From Neobacillus terrae (lineage in GTDB: Bacteria; Bacillota; Bacilli; Bacillales; Cytobacillaceae): a DNA stretch of 64,000 bases. Both the position numbers and the translations under genes were made by a program. Of this stretch, positions 52,591-61,894 are shown in pieces (positions within the stretch are counted from its first letter, which is position 1; each line of letters starts with the position of its first letter). The notes beneath the pieces are model-generated. The model was given only the letters and a program-made list of their open reading frames with translations. It had not been told where the DNA came from and searched no databases. The stretch lies in assembly GCF_011393025.1 (NCBI RefSeq), contig NZ_JAAOEO010000006.1, positions 62,001 through 126,000 of the forward strand. The letters run 5' to 3'.

Positions 52591-52848
52591 AAAATATTCT
52601 TATATAGTCCCCCTGAAGAAGTATGGAACAGTGCGGATGGAGTAGTAGGTTTTAATTTAGCCTTATAGCTTTTTTCAGTTTCATCAAAGTCTATCTAGCC
52701 TATTTAATCATTACTTCCCGTATTACTGCTTCTTTAAGTTTTCACCTTCCTGTGCAGCACTTCCACGCAGTCTATAATCATAACCCTCTTCCTTTTTGGG
52801 ATCGGTAATAAATGTATAGACAACATTAACTATTTCATAAGAAGAAAT
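52581..52848 (-). pseudogene. Degenerate gene remnant, family unknown
   Basis: Two protein-like minus-strand stretches in different frames lie between the giant membrane gene and its terminator. The first (52723-52848) ends TFITDPKKEEGYDYRLRGSA and 12 more residues before TAA. The second (52581-52694) contains DETEKSYKAKLKPTTPSALF and ends at a TAA within the terminator stem. Neither has a start codon with a ribosome site. They look like pieces of a former gene broken by frameshift and stops. I cannot name the family. Confidence 0.45.
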
Positions 52849-52872
52849 TTACCCCATCATTTCCTTGTCATA

Positions 52873-55800
52873 TTAGTTCCATTCTTTTAACTTAGGCATT
52901 ATTGTATTTTTCCATATTGAAATGAATGTTGCTTCTCCTTTTGCAGATTTTTGTTTGTGCCATTCATTATAACTGGCTACAACTATTAAAATGGATCCTG
53001 CAGCCAGGAGGTAACCCCACCATGGCATATTGCCCCAGTACGGTCTCGTCTGAAGAAATAGATTTAAGAGTAAAACACCTGATCCAGTAAAGAAGTATGC
53101 TTTAATCCTCCAGGCCATTCCGGCAAGCATGGATACTAGAGACAAGGTTCCAAGTATCATAGCATCGTAGACTGTTGAGCTTTTTAGAGCATCCTCTATA
53201 AGACTGGCTGCAGCAGCAATCAAAACTACCCATTGTATACTGTTCATTTGCACGGCAAAACGGCCTCTTAAAACTCTTCGGCAAAAGATCATTAAAACAA
53301 TCCAGGGAAGTACGATCGCTTCTCTCTCCCATATGCTTGGTATGTGCATATACTTAAGTGTTGAATAGTAAGGCTGAAGCAAATACCCTCCCGATAAAAC
53401 TGGAACCAAAAAGGAATAAGCCTTATAAACACGATTTCTTTGCATCCATATGGTAAGTGAAATAAGAATGCCAGGTAAGGCAATTGTCCATATAGCATCC
53501 GTGTCAAAGTAATACATAAGCCCATAAAAAAGAAAGGAGATAATGGTATAGCCATCAAGTTTTGTTTTAAACATTTCTGAATGGGATTCATATAAAGATT
53601 TATAGGTACTCCTTCCTATCAAGGCAAGACCTGCACCCAAACCTCCGGCCAAAAGCATTTTTTCAAAAGGGCCCCAAGCTGTTTCTATTGTGAATTCGAT
53701 TGTACCTATAAAAACAAGGAAAAGGACTACTATATTCAGGAGATCCCATTTTATCCGATGCAGAAAAATTAAAATCGCTGTTCCAAACACTAATATTTCA
53801 ATATAAAGATAGTAGTCAAATGGATAGGAAATTACACAGGCGCCTATTCCTATCAGCGAAAAGGGAACAAGATAGTAAATTGTTCTCTTTTTAAAGTCTT
53901 TTGAACTGAATAACCAGAAAGTAAAGATAAGCAATGCAGTGGCTGGGAAATCATAAATACGATTCTCAGGAATGTTCATGGAGTCGAAAATAGCTTCAAT
54001 GGTAAGGAAAACCATGGTGAAAGAAGCATATAAGAAGCTTTTTACAGACCATTCTTGTTTGCTAATGTAAACACTTGCACCATAAACCAGGAAAGCGATA
54101 AAAAGACTGTATTCTCGGTCTGTCGGGTACCCAAAGCATATTAGGGCAAGTGACAGCGGATAAATAATTTGGCCAGCCCAGGCAAAGCTTTCTGACAGTT
54201 TTCTATCTGTTTTTCTCGATATTAACGAAATAATCAATAGAGTTATTGGTCCGAACGGAACAACCATTGATTCTCCAAGAGGTGTTAAAGGTGTGAACAT
54301 ATCAAATGATTGAAACAATGAATAATACAATATTAATGTTAACCCACTCAGTAAAAAACATAGCCACCGGACGCCTGCCTGTTTATGAAGAATGTAATAC
54401 ATGGCTATGCCTATTGCAAAAATAAGTGGCTGTACCCATACTTCATTAATTGAATCTACGGGGACAAATAACATTCCTATTGTAATAAAAATATAGGAAA
54501 CTATATTTGATGGATAGAAAAATTTCGGAAAGGCAGACTTTTTCCATAACCTGCTCGACATCATCAAAATAATTGCAGCAATAGTCAAATTTGCTGGCTG
54601 GCTAAATTCTCGGTCCCAATCCAGGGAAAAAGTATTAAGTTTTTCACCAAATGCTGCGACTGATAGCCCCAGTGAAACAGGCAGAATCCATTCAGTTGCA
54701 GCAGAATAAAACTTCCTTTTTTCCAATCTGAAAAGAATGAAAGAAATGAATGAAAACAGAAGGAACATAACGCCAAGCAGAAGATAGCTTTCAAGGACTG
54801 CTGCTGCAAATAATGAAAGAAGCATTATTACACTTCCAACATCTCTTGAACTTTCCTTGATAACATTTGTTTTTGGAAGTTTAACCGTTCCCAGTAAAAT
54901 AAATAGCGAAAAACCTGCAATAAAAAACCCCATCGCAAAATTTATCTTAATAATCCAGTGGTCAGCAAGCTGAACCAATTCATATAAGGAAGAAGCCGCA
55001 AAAAAGGAACTTAAATAAGGAAAAAGCCTTCCTGCCCTGATGTTTGAAAGGTATAGAAAATTTGCAGTTATGACGATATATGCTAGAAACAGGACAAATG
55101 AAGGAGACCCCATCCTAACAAGCATTCCTTCAAGGCTAATATAAATAAATGCCAAAGCAGAAATAACAGCACTGGTATATTGGAAGGCCAATTCAAGTGA
55201 AGTCTTTTCTTTAATGCTTTTTGGAATGAACAAAAATCCAGCCCCAAGCCCAGCATAAAGGAGAGCTGAGAAATGGCTGAGGAAGCTATGTTCAATTAAT
55301 TGGTATGCACCATAAACCAGTATTACGGTAAATACAAAATGATATTCCTTTCTTCCCGTTACAAATATCATGGATAGATAAATAACAGCTGTCAGCAAAA
55401 GGTTAAATCCATATTGAACTTCATTTTGGAAAAGAAAAAGCATAAAAAGGGTTGAAAGGACCAAATTTACCTGAGTGTATGAGAATAGTTCCTTCGTAAA
55501 TAATTTAATTGATTCTCTGCCTTTTAGACGATGATATCCATAAATCAATACGGCGTTTAATAGCATGATTCCAAGGTAAAAGGAGTCTTGTTCCAAGTTA
55601 AATGCCGCAATAAGAAACGCTGCGGCTGCTGACACTGAAATAAATGAAAACCAAACAAACAGGCGGGACTGCAAGGTTTTTGCAAAATAAATATAAACCA
55701 ATATTGGCAGAATGCTCACAAGTAACCCAAGGAAATTTTTACCTGGTCCATCCACTGTTAAATAGGATCCAAGCAGTCCAAACCAGCCTAATGAAAGAAT

Positions 55801-56325
55801 AAATATAGGCAAAAATAAACTTCCGAGTACATTAAAGGCGAATGCTGTTTTATCAATATGCAATACCTTTCTTGATAGGAGGGCTATTCCTAAAAACAAA
55901 ACAGCAACCGCTGCGATGGAGGTACTTTTCATTACAGAGGTCATTGTAGCCCAATTACTAGTAGCTACAAACAATCCACCGATCAGTAAAAAGATTACTC
56001 CGATATTCAAGGACCAAGTAATATTTCTTTCTCGTATCTCCTCTTGGGAGGGAATCTTTTTCTCTTTAATCGATTTAACTGGTTTGGTTTTAGCAGGTTT
56101 CGGCTCAGGTTTTAATAATGGAAGCTCCTTTTCATCAGGCGCATACTCTAAGGAATCTGAAGACTGATGTGATATCTCCCAAACCTTCTCCTTATCTAAA
56201 TAATATTCTCTATAGGCAGCTGAAACCTGCCTAAGTACCTTTGAAGAAAGATAGCCGTCCTCCCTTAACTTGTTTAGCTCCTCCCAAAATATCTTTTTCC
56301 GCTTATCTATAATTTCTTTATCCAT
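52873..56325 (-). CDS. Giant polytopic membrane protein (1150 aa)
   Basis: After a cytoplasmic N-terminus of about 100 residues (DKEIIDKRKKIFWEELNKL, KVLRQVSAAYREYYLDKEKVW, then a Lys/Pro-rich linker), nearly all the remainder is hydrophobic helices. I estimate over 30 membrane segments, arranged in short loops with few conserved charged residues. Length and architecture resemble large DUF2157/SCO7613-type membrane proteins whose function is unknown. ATG 56325 has a modest GGAAAAG upstream. The coding sequence is intact. No enzymatic motif was found. It may be a scaffold or lipid-related factor. Confidence 0.75.
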   Translation of the reverse strand: MDKEIIDKRKKIFWEELNKLREDGYLSSKVLRQVSAAYREYYLDKEKVWEISHQSSDSLEYAPDEKELPLLKPEPKPAKTKPVKSIKEKKIPSQEEIRERNITWSLNIGVIFLLIGGLFVATSNWATMTSVMKSTSIAAVAVLFLGIALLSRKVLHIDKTAFAFNVLGSLFLPIFILSLGWFGLLGSYLTVDGPGKNFLGLLVSILPILVYIYFAKTLQSRLFVWFSFISVSAAAAFLIAAFNLEQDSFYLGIMLLNAVLIYGYHRLKGRESIKLFTKELFSYTQVNLVLSTLFMLFLFQNEVQYGFNLLLTAVIYLSMIFVTGRKEYHFVFTVILVYGAYQLIEHSFLSHFSALLYAGLGAGFLFIPKSIKEKTSLELAFQYTSAVISALAFIYISLEGMLVRMGSPSFVLFLAYIVITANFLYLSNIRAGRLFPYLSSFFAASSLYELVQLADHWIIKINFAMGFFIAGFSLFILLGTVKLPKTNVIKESSRDVGSVIMLLSLFAAAVLESYLLLGVMFLLFSFISFILFRLEKRKFYSAATEWILPVSLGLSVAAFGEKLNTFSLDWDREFSQPANLTIAAIILMMSSRLWKKSAFPKFFYPSNIVSYIFITIGMLFVPVDSINEVWVQPLIFAIGIAMYYILHKQAGVRWLCFLLSGLTLILYYSLFQSFDMFTPLTPLGESMVVPFGPITLLIISLISRKTDRKLSESFAWAGQIIYPLSLALICFGYPTDREYSLFIAFLVYGASVYISKQEWSVKSFLYASFTMVFLTIEAIFDSMNIPENRIYDFPATALLIFTFWLFSSKDFKKRTIYYLVPFSLIGIGACVISYPFDYYLYIEILVFGTAILIFLHRIKWDLLNIVVLFLVFIGTIEFTIETAWGPFEKMLLAGGLGAGLALIGRSTYKSLYESHSEMFKTKLDGYTIISFLFYGLMYYFDTDAIWTIALPGILISLTIWMQRNRVYKAYSFLVPVLSGGYLLQPYYSTLKYMHIPSIWEREAIVLPWIVLMIFCRRVLRGRFAVQMNSIQWVVLIAAAASLIEDALKSSTVYDAMILGTLSLVSMLAGMAWRIKAYFFTGSGVLLLNLFLQTRPYWGNMPWWGYLLAAGSILIVVASYNEWHKQKSAKGEATFISIWKNTIMPKLKEWN

Positions 56326-56521
56326 TACTTTTCCCGCCTTCCTTAAAGGCTAAAAATTCCACAATATCCCTTATAGTGTAATTTTACACAAACGCAGAAA
56401 ATTTTCAATCATTTTTTGAAATATTTAACAGGAGTGAAATGGTAAAAGATTTTAGCCATATGTCCACGCATAATTTATATTTTTGAATAAAATGCATTAA
56501 CGAATTATTGGAGGTGTTAAT

Positions 56522-56608
56522 ATGGGTGGCGGATACGGAGGCGGCTTTGCGCTAATCGTTGTTCTGTTTATCTTGTTAATCATTGTAGGCTCTGCATACG
56601 TTTACTAA
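56522..56608 (+). CDS. YjcZ-family small membrane peptide (28 aa)
   Basis: ATG 56522 to TAA encodes a 28-residue peptide: glycine-rich MGGGYGGGFALIV, then a single hydrophobic helix ending GSAYVY. This matches the YjcZ/sporulation-associated small-peptide family of Bacillus. GGAGGTG lies 5-7 nt upstream and a 9-bp terminator follows, so it is a complete gene. It is probably membrane-inserted. Confidence 0.88.
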   Translation: MGGGYGGGFALIVVLFILLIIVGSAYVY

Positions 56609-56622
56609 GCAATGCCTGCAGG

Positions 56623-56650
56623 GAAAGCGCCAAGTAAGGGCGCTTTCTTT
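56623..56650 (+). terminator. Terminator of the YjcZ-like gene
   Basis: GAAAGCGCC (56623-56631) pairs with GGCGCTTTC (56639-56647), then TTTTT. Confidence 0.85.
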
Positions 56651-56722
56651 TTACATAATGATTTTTAATTTCCAGTGCCGGTTATGATAAAATAGAGAGA
56701 AACACGTTATTTGGAGGCATAT

Positions 56723-57199
56723 ATGCTTACTTTTGAAGAAAAACTGACTATCATTGAATCATTTACCGAGCTAAACAGAAAAGATGTTTCTTTAAAAAGA
56801 GTTAACTTTCAATATGAGGAGAGTAACTCAGATAAAAAGAATATCGTGTACCATCTCCACCCAAATGGAAATGGTTTTGTATATGCCGGAAACCTTGAAG
56901 GTTATGAGACTGACGAAAAAGGAATGGTAAATATAAGGGATTTCACAGCGGAAGAGCTTAGGAATCTTTTGCGAAAGACAATTCATTCCTTGTCGCCGGA
57001 AAATAAGGAACAACAAGGAGAACAAAAGGAAATAATCGCTGTTGAGGAACTTTGGAGAGATGACGAGGACAACCTTTTAAAATTAAAGTTTGAAAATGAA
57101 TTGTGGAACCTTTATTTCGGGGTAAATATTGAAACAACTTTCGGAACCTACGAAGAAGCTGCACTATATTTGCAGGAAGAAGGATTAAAGAAAATATAA
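56723..57199 (+). CDS. Conserved-looking hypothetical protein (158 aa)
   Basis: ATG 56723 is chosen because TTGGAGG lies 5 nt before it (MLTFEEKLTIIESF). The protein is acidic and soluble, with no signal or membrane segment. It contains VYHLHPNGNGFVYAGNL near residue 41 and a C-terminal NLYFGVNIETTFGTYEEAALYL. I do not recognise a defined family beyond a general bacillus hypothetical. It is a single gene sharing a terminator with the DinB-like gene. Confidence 0.65.
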   Translation: MLTFEEKLTIIESFTELNRKDVSLKRVNFQYEESNSDKKNIVYHLHPNGNGFVYAGNLEGYETDEKGMVNIRDFTAEELRNLLRKTIHSLSPENKEQQGEQKEIIAVEELWRDDEDNLLKLKFENELWNLYFGVNIETTFGTYEEAALYLQEEGLKKI

Positions 57200-57202
57200 A
57201 TG

Positions 57203-57234
57203 AAAGAGGCCGCCTAACGGCGAGCCTCTTTTTG
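57203..57234. terminator. Bidirectional terminator
   Basis: AAAGAGGC and GCCTCTTT arms, with an inner CGCC/GGCG pair. Confidence 0.85.
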
Positions 57235-57243
57235 TATAAATCT

Positions 57244-57702
57244 TTATTGAGCAAGAATAAGTTTTTTCATGGCCTGTATTTGCCCTAAATGGTTAGCTTC
57301 ATGGAATATTGCCATACCAGCTAATTCACCAAAGGTTTCAAGACCATGAAAAGGCTTATTTAATGTTTGATTGAAGCTGGAGACCTCTATTTCTTTTAAA
57401 CGGCTAAGCTGTTCCTGCAATTGAGCAGTTAATTCTTCAACAGAAGGAACTTTGCCACTCCAGTCTGCAGGCTTGGTGCCATTTCCGAATAATTGTATAT
57501 ATAATTCCGGCAGGTTTGTTGATTTCTTCGGCAATCCAAACATAAATTGCTCTGTAACAGTCAAAACATGCCCGATATGCCAATGGATGGTATTATTAAA
57601 TCCATTAGGCTGAGCGTCGGCAGTTGCCTGGTCAATTGAGGCAATATTTTTTAAAAAGTTCCGGCGTGTTAATTCAAATTGTTTTAATAATATTTCACTC
57701 AT
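57244..57702 (-). CDS. DinB-family four-helix protein
   Basis: The 152-aa protein has DinB/YfiT-type metal-binding histidines: HWHIGHVLTVTEQFMFG near residue 41 and the C-terminal FHEANHLGQIQAMKK near 132. Family members are putative metal-dependent hydrolases or thiol transferases, some bacillithiol-linked. GGGGGAG precedes the ATG. Substrate unknown. Confidence 0.83.
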   Translation of the reverse strand: MSEILLKQFELTRRNFLKNIASIDQATADAQPNGFNNTIHWHIGHVLTVTEQFMFGLPKKSTNLPELYIQLFGNGTKPADWSGKVPSVEELTAQLQEQLSRLKEIEVSSFNQTLNKPFHGLETFGELAGMAIFHEANHLGQIQAMKKLILAQ

Positions 57703-57758
57703 GATATCTCCCCCTTTTGATACTATTATCCAATTTGGAGAAGCAAATTGGCAAGTTT

Positions 57759-58283
57759 TTACTTGCTGTCTTTTTCCAATTCTTTATCAATCATTTCATC
57801 CAGCCGCTTCAGACTATTTATTGCCCGTATCGAATCTATCGTTCGATAATGATGCATGCCACCCTCCTCTTCATCCTTTTCATCCGCCCACTTTACAATT
57901 TGCTGAAGAGGAGTCCTGACTATATCATTTGAAGGCAGAAAGGAATCTGTATGAAAAAGAATAGCAAGTGCAATGGTTTTTGCTTTCACAGGGTTTTCTC
58001 CAAGGCGGATCAAAAGCTTATGAGCCCTTTCAGCCCCCTTTATAGGATGAATATCATTTTTTCGGTATAATTCATAGTCCCATTTACCATTTTTATACCA
58101 GGTGTAATGGCCGATATCATGCAAAAATCCAGCTTTTGCGGCTATATCGGTATCAACATTTTGCTCTTTAGCAAGGTGAAATGCATGGTATGCAACAGCA
58201 ATGGCATGAGATAAACCAGATCTGTTTAAGAATTTTTGGGCAATATGCTGATTAAATATTTCTGTCAATGTTACATCTCTCAT
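57759..58283 (-). CDS. HD-domain phosphohydrolase
   Basis: The 174-aa protein starts at ATG 58283 (GGAGG 7 nt upstream; the 19 codons above are not used). It has the HD metal motif: HAIAVAYHAFHLAKEQ near residue 24, AGFLHDIGHYTWY (HD pair near 52), and a later ALAILFHTDSF. The layout matches small HD nucleotidases/phosphohydrolases of bacilli. Substrate not evident. Confidence 0.82.
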   Translation of the reverse strand: MRDVTLTEIFNQHIAQKFLNRSGLSHAIAVAYHAFHLAKEQNVDTDIAAKAGFLHDIGHYTWYKNGKWDYELYRKNDIHPIKGAERAHKLLIRLGENPVKAKTIALAILFHTDSFLPSNDIVRTPLQQIVKWADEKDEEEGGMHHYRTIDSIRAINSLKRLDEMIDKELEKDSK

Positions 58284-58345
58284 TACCGAACCTCCAATCC
58301 TTAAATATGTATCCTGCTGTGAACAAAATAAAACATTCAATTAAG

Positions 58346-58374
58346 GAAAAAAGCAATACTTCAAAAAGTATTGC
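58346..58374 (-). terminator. Terminator of the nuclease gene
   Basis: GCAATACTT (58353-58361) pairs with AAGTATTGC (58366-58374); the minus strand then reads TTTTTTCC. Confidence 0.8.
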
Positions 58375-58399
58375 CATTTAGCGTAAATGATAGTCTGGT

Positions 58400-59206
58400 T
58401 TATCTTTGGGATTTTCTGTACCCTGCGGTCTGAGCTTCCTTCTCCGTGCAGAACCAAACTATATTATTCATATTAGAATTATAAAAGGCCCCCTCTGGTA
58501 CATGGTAAATATGAGAGTTGGCATTTCCTTTAATTTTTCCTTCGCAATTTTGGCTTTTTTCCTTGTTAACCGTTTCTATATTATCAGAAGACTTTTGCGA
58601 GGAGCCACCTGTGCCTGCATTTTCCTTGTGGAATCCATCTTCCTTCGAATAATTTTCAATTGACCAGATTCCCAGTCCCTGATCCTGAGCTTGTTTTTGA
58701 ACTGCGTAAAATCGGTCTACATATTTTGTGTTAGGTGGATATATATACGCTACACGCGCCAATCCTTTTTCTAGAAGAGTTTCATTAAACATTTTTCCAT
58801 CCACATAAATATAGGCTAATAACCGGCCATATTTATCCCGACCATCCCCAATACCTGTTTCAACCTGTATTTTTCGGCCAACATACAGTGTTTCCTCGGT
58901 GAATTTAGCCGCTTCAGGACCAAAAGGCTGGACTCCGAGACGTGGATGGTGTGTTTCCGGGGTATCAATGCAAAGCATTCTTACTTTTTCCTCTCGTCCG
59001 TTCAAATTTATAACCAAGGTATCTCCATCAACATTTTTTACAACTGTAGCTTCCTTTAATTTAGGATTTCCCACAGAGGCAGTTGTTGGCTGATCCGAAT
59101 TGGACTGACTAATCTTTGACGTCCTAGTATCAATACTGGTGCAGGCCGTTAATAAACCTGATAGTAAAACAAAGCTGAAAAGAAAAGAAAAAAATCTATA
59201 TTTCAT
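58400..59206 (-). CDS. Thermonuclease-family (SNase) lipoprotein
   Basis: The 268-aa protein has a lipoprotein signal with lipobox LLTAC near residue 22. A staphylococcal-nuclease domain follows: VDGDTLVINLNGREEKVRMLCIDTPE near 60-85 with catalytic Arg/Asp, then GRDKYGRLLAYIYVDGK and EKGLARVAYIYPPN. The C-terminus carries a separate small domain, KGNANSHIYHVPEGAFY, then FCTEKEAQTAGYRKS. That domain resembles the Ada/excalibur-like tail found in several Bacillus surface nucleases. It is probably an anchored extracellular nuclease for nutrient DNA or competence. Confidence 0.88.
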   Translation of the reverse strand: MKYRFFSFLFSFVLLSGLLTACTSIDTRTSKISQSNSDQPTTASVGNPKLKEATVVKNVDGDTLVINLNGREEKVRMLCIDTPETHHPRLGVQPFGPEAAKFTEETLYVGRKIQVETGIGDGRDKYGRLLAYIYVDGKMFNETLLEKGLARVAYIYPPNTKYVDRFYAVQKQAQDQGLGIWSIENYSKEDGFHKENAGTGGSSQKSSDNIETVNKEKSQNCEGKIKGNANSHIYHVPEGAFYNSNMNNIVWFCTEKEAQTAGYRKSQR

Positions 59207-59242
59207 GTGTGTACTCCTTTTTCTACATTAACAGTTGGGTAA

Positions 59243-61537
59243 TCAAATAATCCGGAAATCCTTCCATTCCTGTGGTAACAGCTTTTGATACTTATTTTCG
59301 AGGAATCGATCATCCATCAGTACAATTGTTCCATAATCATCCTCAGAGCGAATCAGTCTGCCTGCTGCCTGCAAAACTTTATTCATGCCAGGATAGACAT
59401 AAGAATAATCAAATCCATTACTTCCTTGGGCCCTATAGTAATCCTTAATAATATTTCTTTCCAGTCCAACCTGTGGAAGCCCGACACCGACACATACGAC
59501 TCCGTTTAACCGTTCACCTTTTAAGTCAACTCCTTCAGAAAAGACACCACCTAACACGGCAAATCCAACTAGTGAATTCTTGTTTTCCTCCTGAAAGCTG
59601 GCAAGGAAAGCTTCTCTTTCCGATTCTGCCATTCCACGGCTTTGAATAATTGTCTCAGTCATAGCATCTATTTCTTTAAAAGCTTCAAATGTTTCCATCA
59701 GATATTGGTAGGATGGAAAAAAAACAAGATAATTTCCGGGTCGTACAGTGATTAAATCATTTATCGTTTTTGCAATTGGATTATAGGACTTTTCCCTGCC
59801 TTTATATCTAGTGGATATGGGGTAAATAAAAACCTCGGTCTGGCTGCTAGCAAAAGGAGAATCGATGGATACCTCCATTGCTTCGTTATTAGCCCCAAGC
59901 ATTTCTTTGAAGTAATTCATTGGCGTAAACGTAGCAGAAAAGTAAACCTTGGAATGATAGTTTTTTCCCATTTTGCTCAATAATAATGACGGGTCAAGGC
60001 AAAAAAGCTTTATAGTAGCTTCTTTTCTATCAGCTTGAATCATAATAGCATAATGGTCGTCAAAAAGGGCAGCTGTTTTCACAAAGGCAAGAGTCATGAA
60101 GTAAGCATCAAGAAGCTCCGTGTCAGTGCTGCCAGATGCTAATTCTTCTTCTGTTCTACTATTAAATTCCGCAGCCAGTTTAAAGAGATTATCAGGAAAC
60201 TCCGAAAGAATCCATTCCTTGCGATTGTCAGCTTCCTTTTTGAGATCGATAAAATATTGATTAATATTTTTGGCTGATTCGAAAATTCTTTGGTTTTTAC
60301 CTTTATAGGACCTTTTTATGTTAAGAAAGGGTGACTTCATTAAGCTGCCGCTAAACATGCCCCTTGCCCGGTCAACAAGGTTATGAGCCTCATCAATTAA
60401 TAAAAGAGACCTCTTCTTATATTCCTCAGAGAATCTTTTCAAAGAAATTCGAGGGTCAAATATGTAATTGTAATCGCAGATTACGGCATCTGCTATGTAG
60501 GCCAGATCTAATGAAAATTCAAAGGGGCAAACCCTATGCTTTTTTGAATATTCCTCAATTGTCCCACGAGTTATATTATTTTTATTTTTATAAATGTCGA
60601 GTATGGCCCCATTAATACGGTCATAATATCCATCCGCAAAAGGGCACATATCTTTTTGGCAGGATGTGGTGTCATTTAAACATACTTTATCCTTTGCTGT
60701 AAGAGTGACTGTTTTAAAATGTAGCCCTTCTTTTTCTAATAGCTGAAAGCTTTCCTCCGCAGTTTGGCGCGTTATCGTTTTAGCCGTTAGGTAAAAAAGG
60801 TGGTCTATTTCCTCTTCACCAACAGCTTTAACCGAGGGAAAAATAGTGGAAATGGTCTTTCCTATTCCTGTTGGAGCTCTTAAAAACAGTTCTTTCTTTC
60901 CCTTGATGGCATCATATACAGAGGCCGCTAGCTTTTTTTGCCCCTTGCGATAAGTTTTAAAAGGAAAAACCAAATCCTTTATACTTTGGCGACAGAGGTT
61001 TTTATGTTCTGACAACATTCTGGCAAATGGAAGAAAATCCTCCAATATCTCTTTTATAAAGCTTTCCAATTGCTGAAAAGAAAAGGTTTGATGAAATCTT
61101 TTAAGATCATCTGTTTTACTGTCCACATAGGTAAGCTGGATACTTATTTCTTTTATACCTTTATCCATGGAGAACATATACGCATAGCATTTTGCCTGGG
61201 CCAAGTGTACTGGGTAGGAATCAATTAAAATACCCTCTATACCCGCTGCAGTAGATTTTATTTCATCAATGATGATATTCCCTTTTTCCCCAAAAAGCAG
61301 GCCATCACATCTTCCTTCCAATTCAAACAAAAAACCACCGTGTTCTATTGAAAGCTTTAACGGAACTTCTTTCTGGTCGCCTTCATTATAGGTCTTTTGA
61401 ATTTTTTGATGTGCCCTTGTCCCTTCACTCAAGCTTGTTGGCGCTTGGAACCTGGAATCTATACTGCCACTGCGAAATACATATTCTACAAGCGGCCTGA
61501 CTGAAATATGGTAATGTGGAAGATTTAATTCATTCAT
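59243..61537 (-). CDS. DinG/XPD-like ATP-dependent DNA helicase with N-terminal nuclease-like domain
   Basis: The 764-aa protein has a RecB/PD-(D/E)xK-like N-terminus (FELEGRCDGLLFGEKGNIIIDEIKS, residues 70-95). The superfamily 2 helicase core has APTGIGKTISTIFPS (Walker A near 219), LLIDEAHNLVDRA (DEAH near 380) and QAAGRLIRSEDDYG (motif VI near 722). Four cysteines of an XPD-type Fe-S cluster appear between motifs I and II (KVCLNDTTSCQKDMCPF, HRVCPF). It likely unwinds damaged or R-loop DNA. Start ATG 61537 lies after a poor ribosome site. Confidence 0.88.
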   Translation of the reverse strand: MNELNLPHYHISVRPLVEYVFRSGSIDSRFQAPTSLSEGTRAHQKIQKTYNEGDQKEVPLKLSIEHGGFLFELEGRCDGLLFGEKGNIIIDEIKSTAAGIEGILIDSYPVHLAQAKCYAYMFSMDKGIKEISIQLTYVDSKTDDLKRFHQTFSFQQLESFIKEILEDFLPFARMLSEHKNLCRQSIKDLVFPFKTYRKGQKKLAASVYDAIKGKKELFLRAPTGIGKTISTIFPSVKAVGEEEIDHLFYLTAKTITRQTAEESFQLLEKEGLHFKTVTLTAKDKVCLNDTTSCQKDMCPFADGYYDRINGAILDIYKNKNNITRGTIEEYSKKHRVCPFEFSLDLAYIADAVICDYNYIFDPRISLKRFSEEYKKRSLLLIDEAHNLVDRARGMFSGSLMKSPFLNIKRSYKGKNQRIFESAKNINQYFIDLKKEADNRKEWILSEFPDNLFKLAAEFNSRTEEELASGSTDTELLDAYFMTLAFVKTAALFDDHYAIMIQADRKEATIKLFCLDPSLLLSKMGKNYHSKVYFSATFTPMNYFKEMLGANNEAMEVSIDSPFASSQTEVFIYPISTRYKGREKSYNPIAKTINDLITVRPGNYLVFFPSYQYLMETFEAFKEIDAMTETIIQSRGMAESEREAFLASFQEENKNSLVGFAVLGGVFSEGVDLKGERLNGVVCVGVGLPQVGLERNIIKDYYRAQGSNGFDYSYVYPGMNKVLQAAGRLIRSEDDYGTIVLMDDRFLENKYQKLLPQEWKDFRII

Positions 61538-61861
61538 AGCACGGTTTCCTATCTTTTTTCGAACTTTTGTTCTTATTGTATCCTTTTTTCTACAAATTGT
61601 CCAAGTTCCTAGGAAAGCTTCGTCGGCTTTGCCAAGCAGTTTAGGAAAAGTAGAATAATTAGTTAAAATGGAACTTCCCGCACCATTCCATTTATTTTAA
61701 GGCTGCTTGGTTATACTGAAACTAGAAACTTTAGTCTCTAGCGCCGATCGGCTCCCGGAACGCCAGCGGAAAGCGAGCGCAGGAAGCAAGTTTATGACTG
61801 CAAAAAATTAACAGTAAAAACTATAAAAATTCAGAAATGATGAAGTTCCTTTTAAATAAGC
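61538..61861. other. Intergenic region with nested inverted repeats
   Basis: No gene seen. CCAAGCAG (about 61634) pairs with CTGCTTGG (about 61705). Inside lies AAATGGAA / TTCCATTT around 61660-61692. Further right is CTAGAAACT-tt-AGTCTCTAG. The GC-rich stretch 61739-61785 (TCTAGCGCCGATCGGCTCC and on) resembles intergenic repeats of bacilli. A structured RNA or decayed repeat is possible. Confidence 0.4.
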
Positions 61862-61890
61862 AAAAAAAGAGTGAGGCTCTGCCTCACTCT
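61862..61890 (-). terminator. Terminator of the ltaS-type gene
   Basis: AGAGTGAGGC (61868-61877), loop TCT, GCCTCACTCT (61881-61890). TTTTTTTG follows on the minus strand. Confidence 0.88.
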
Positions 61891-61894
61891 AGTC

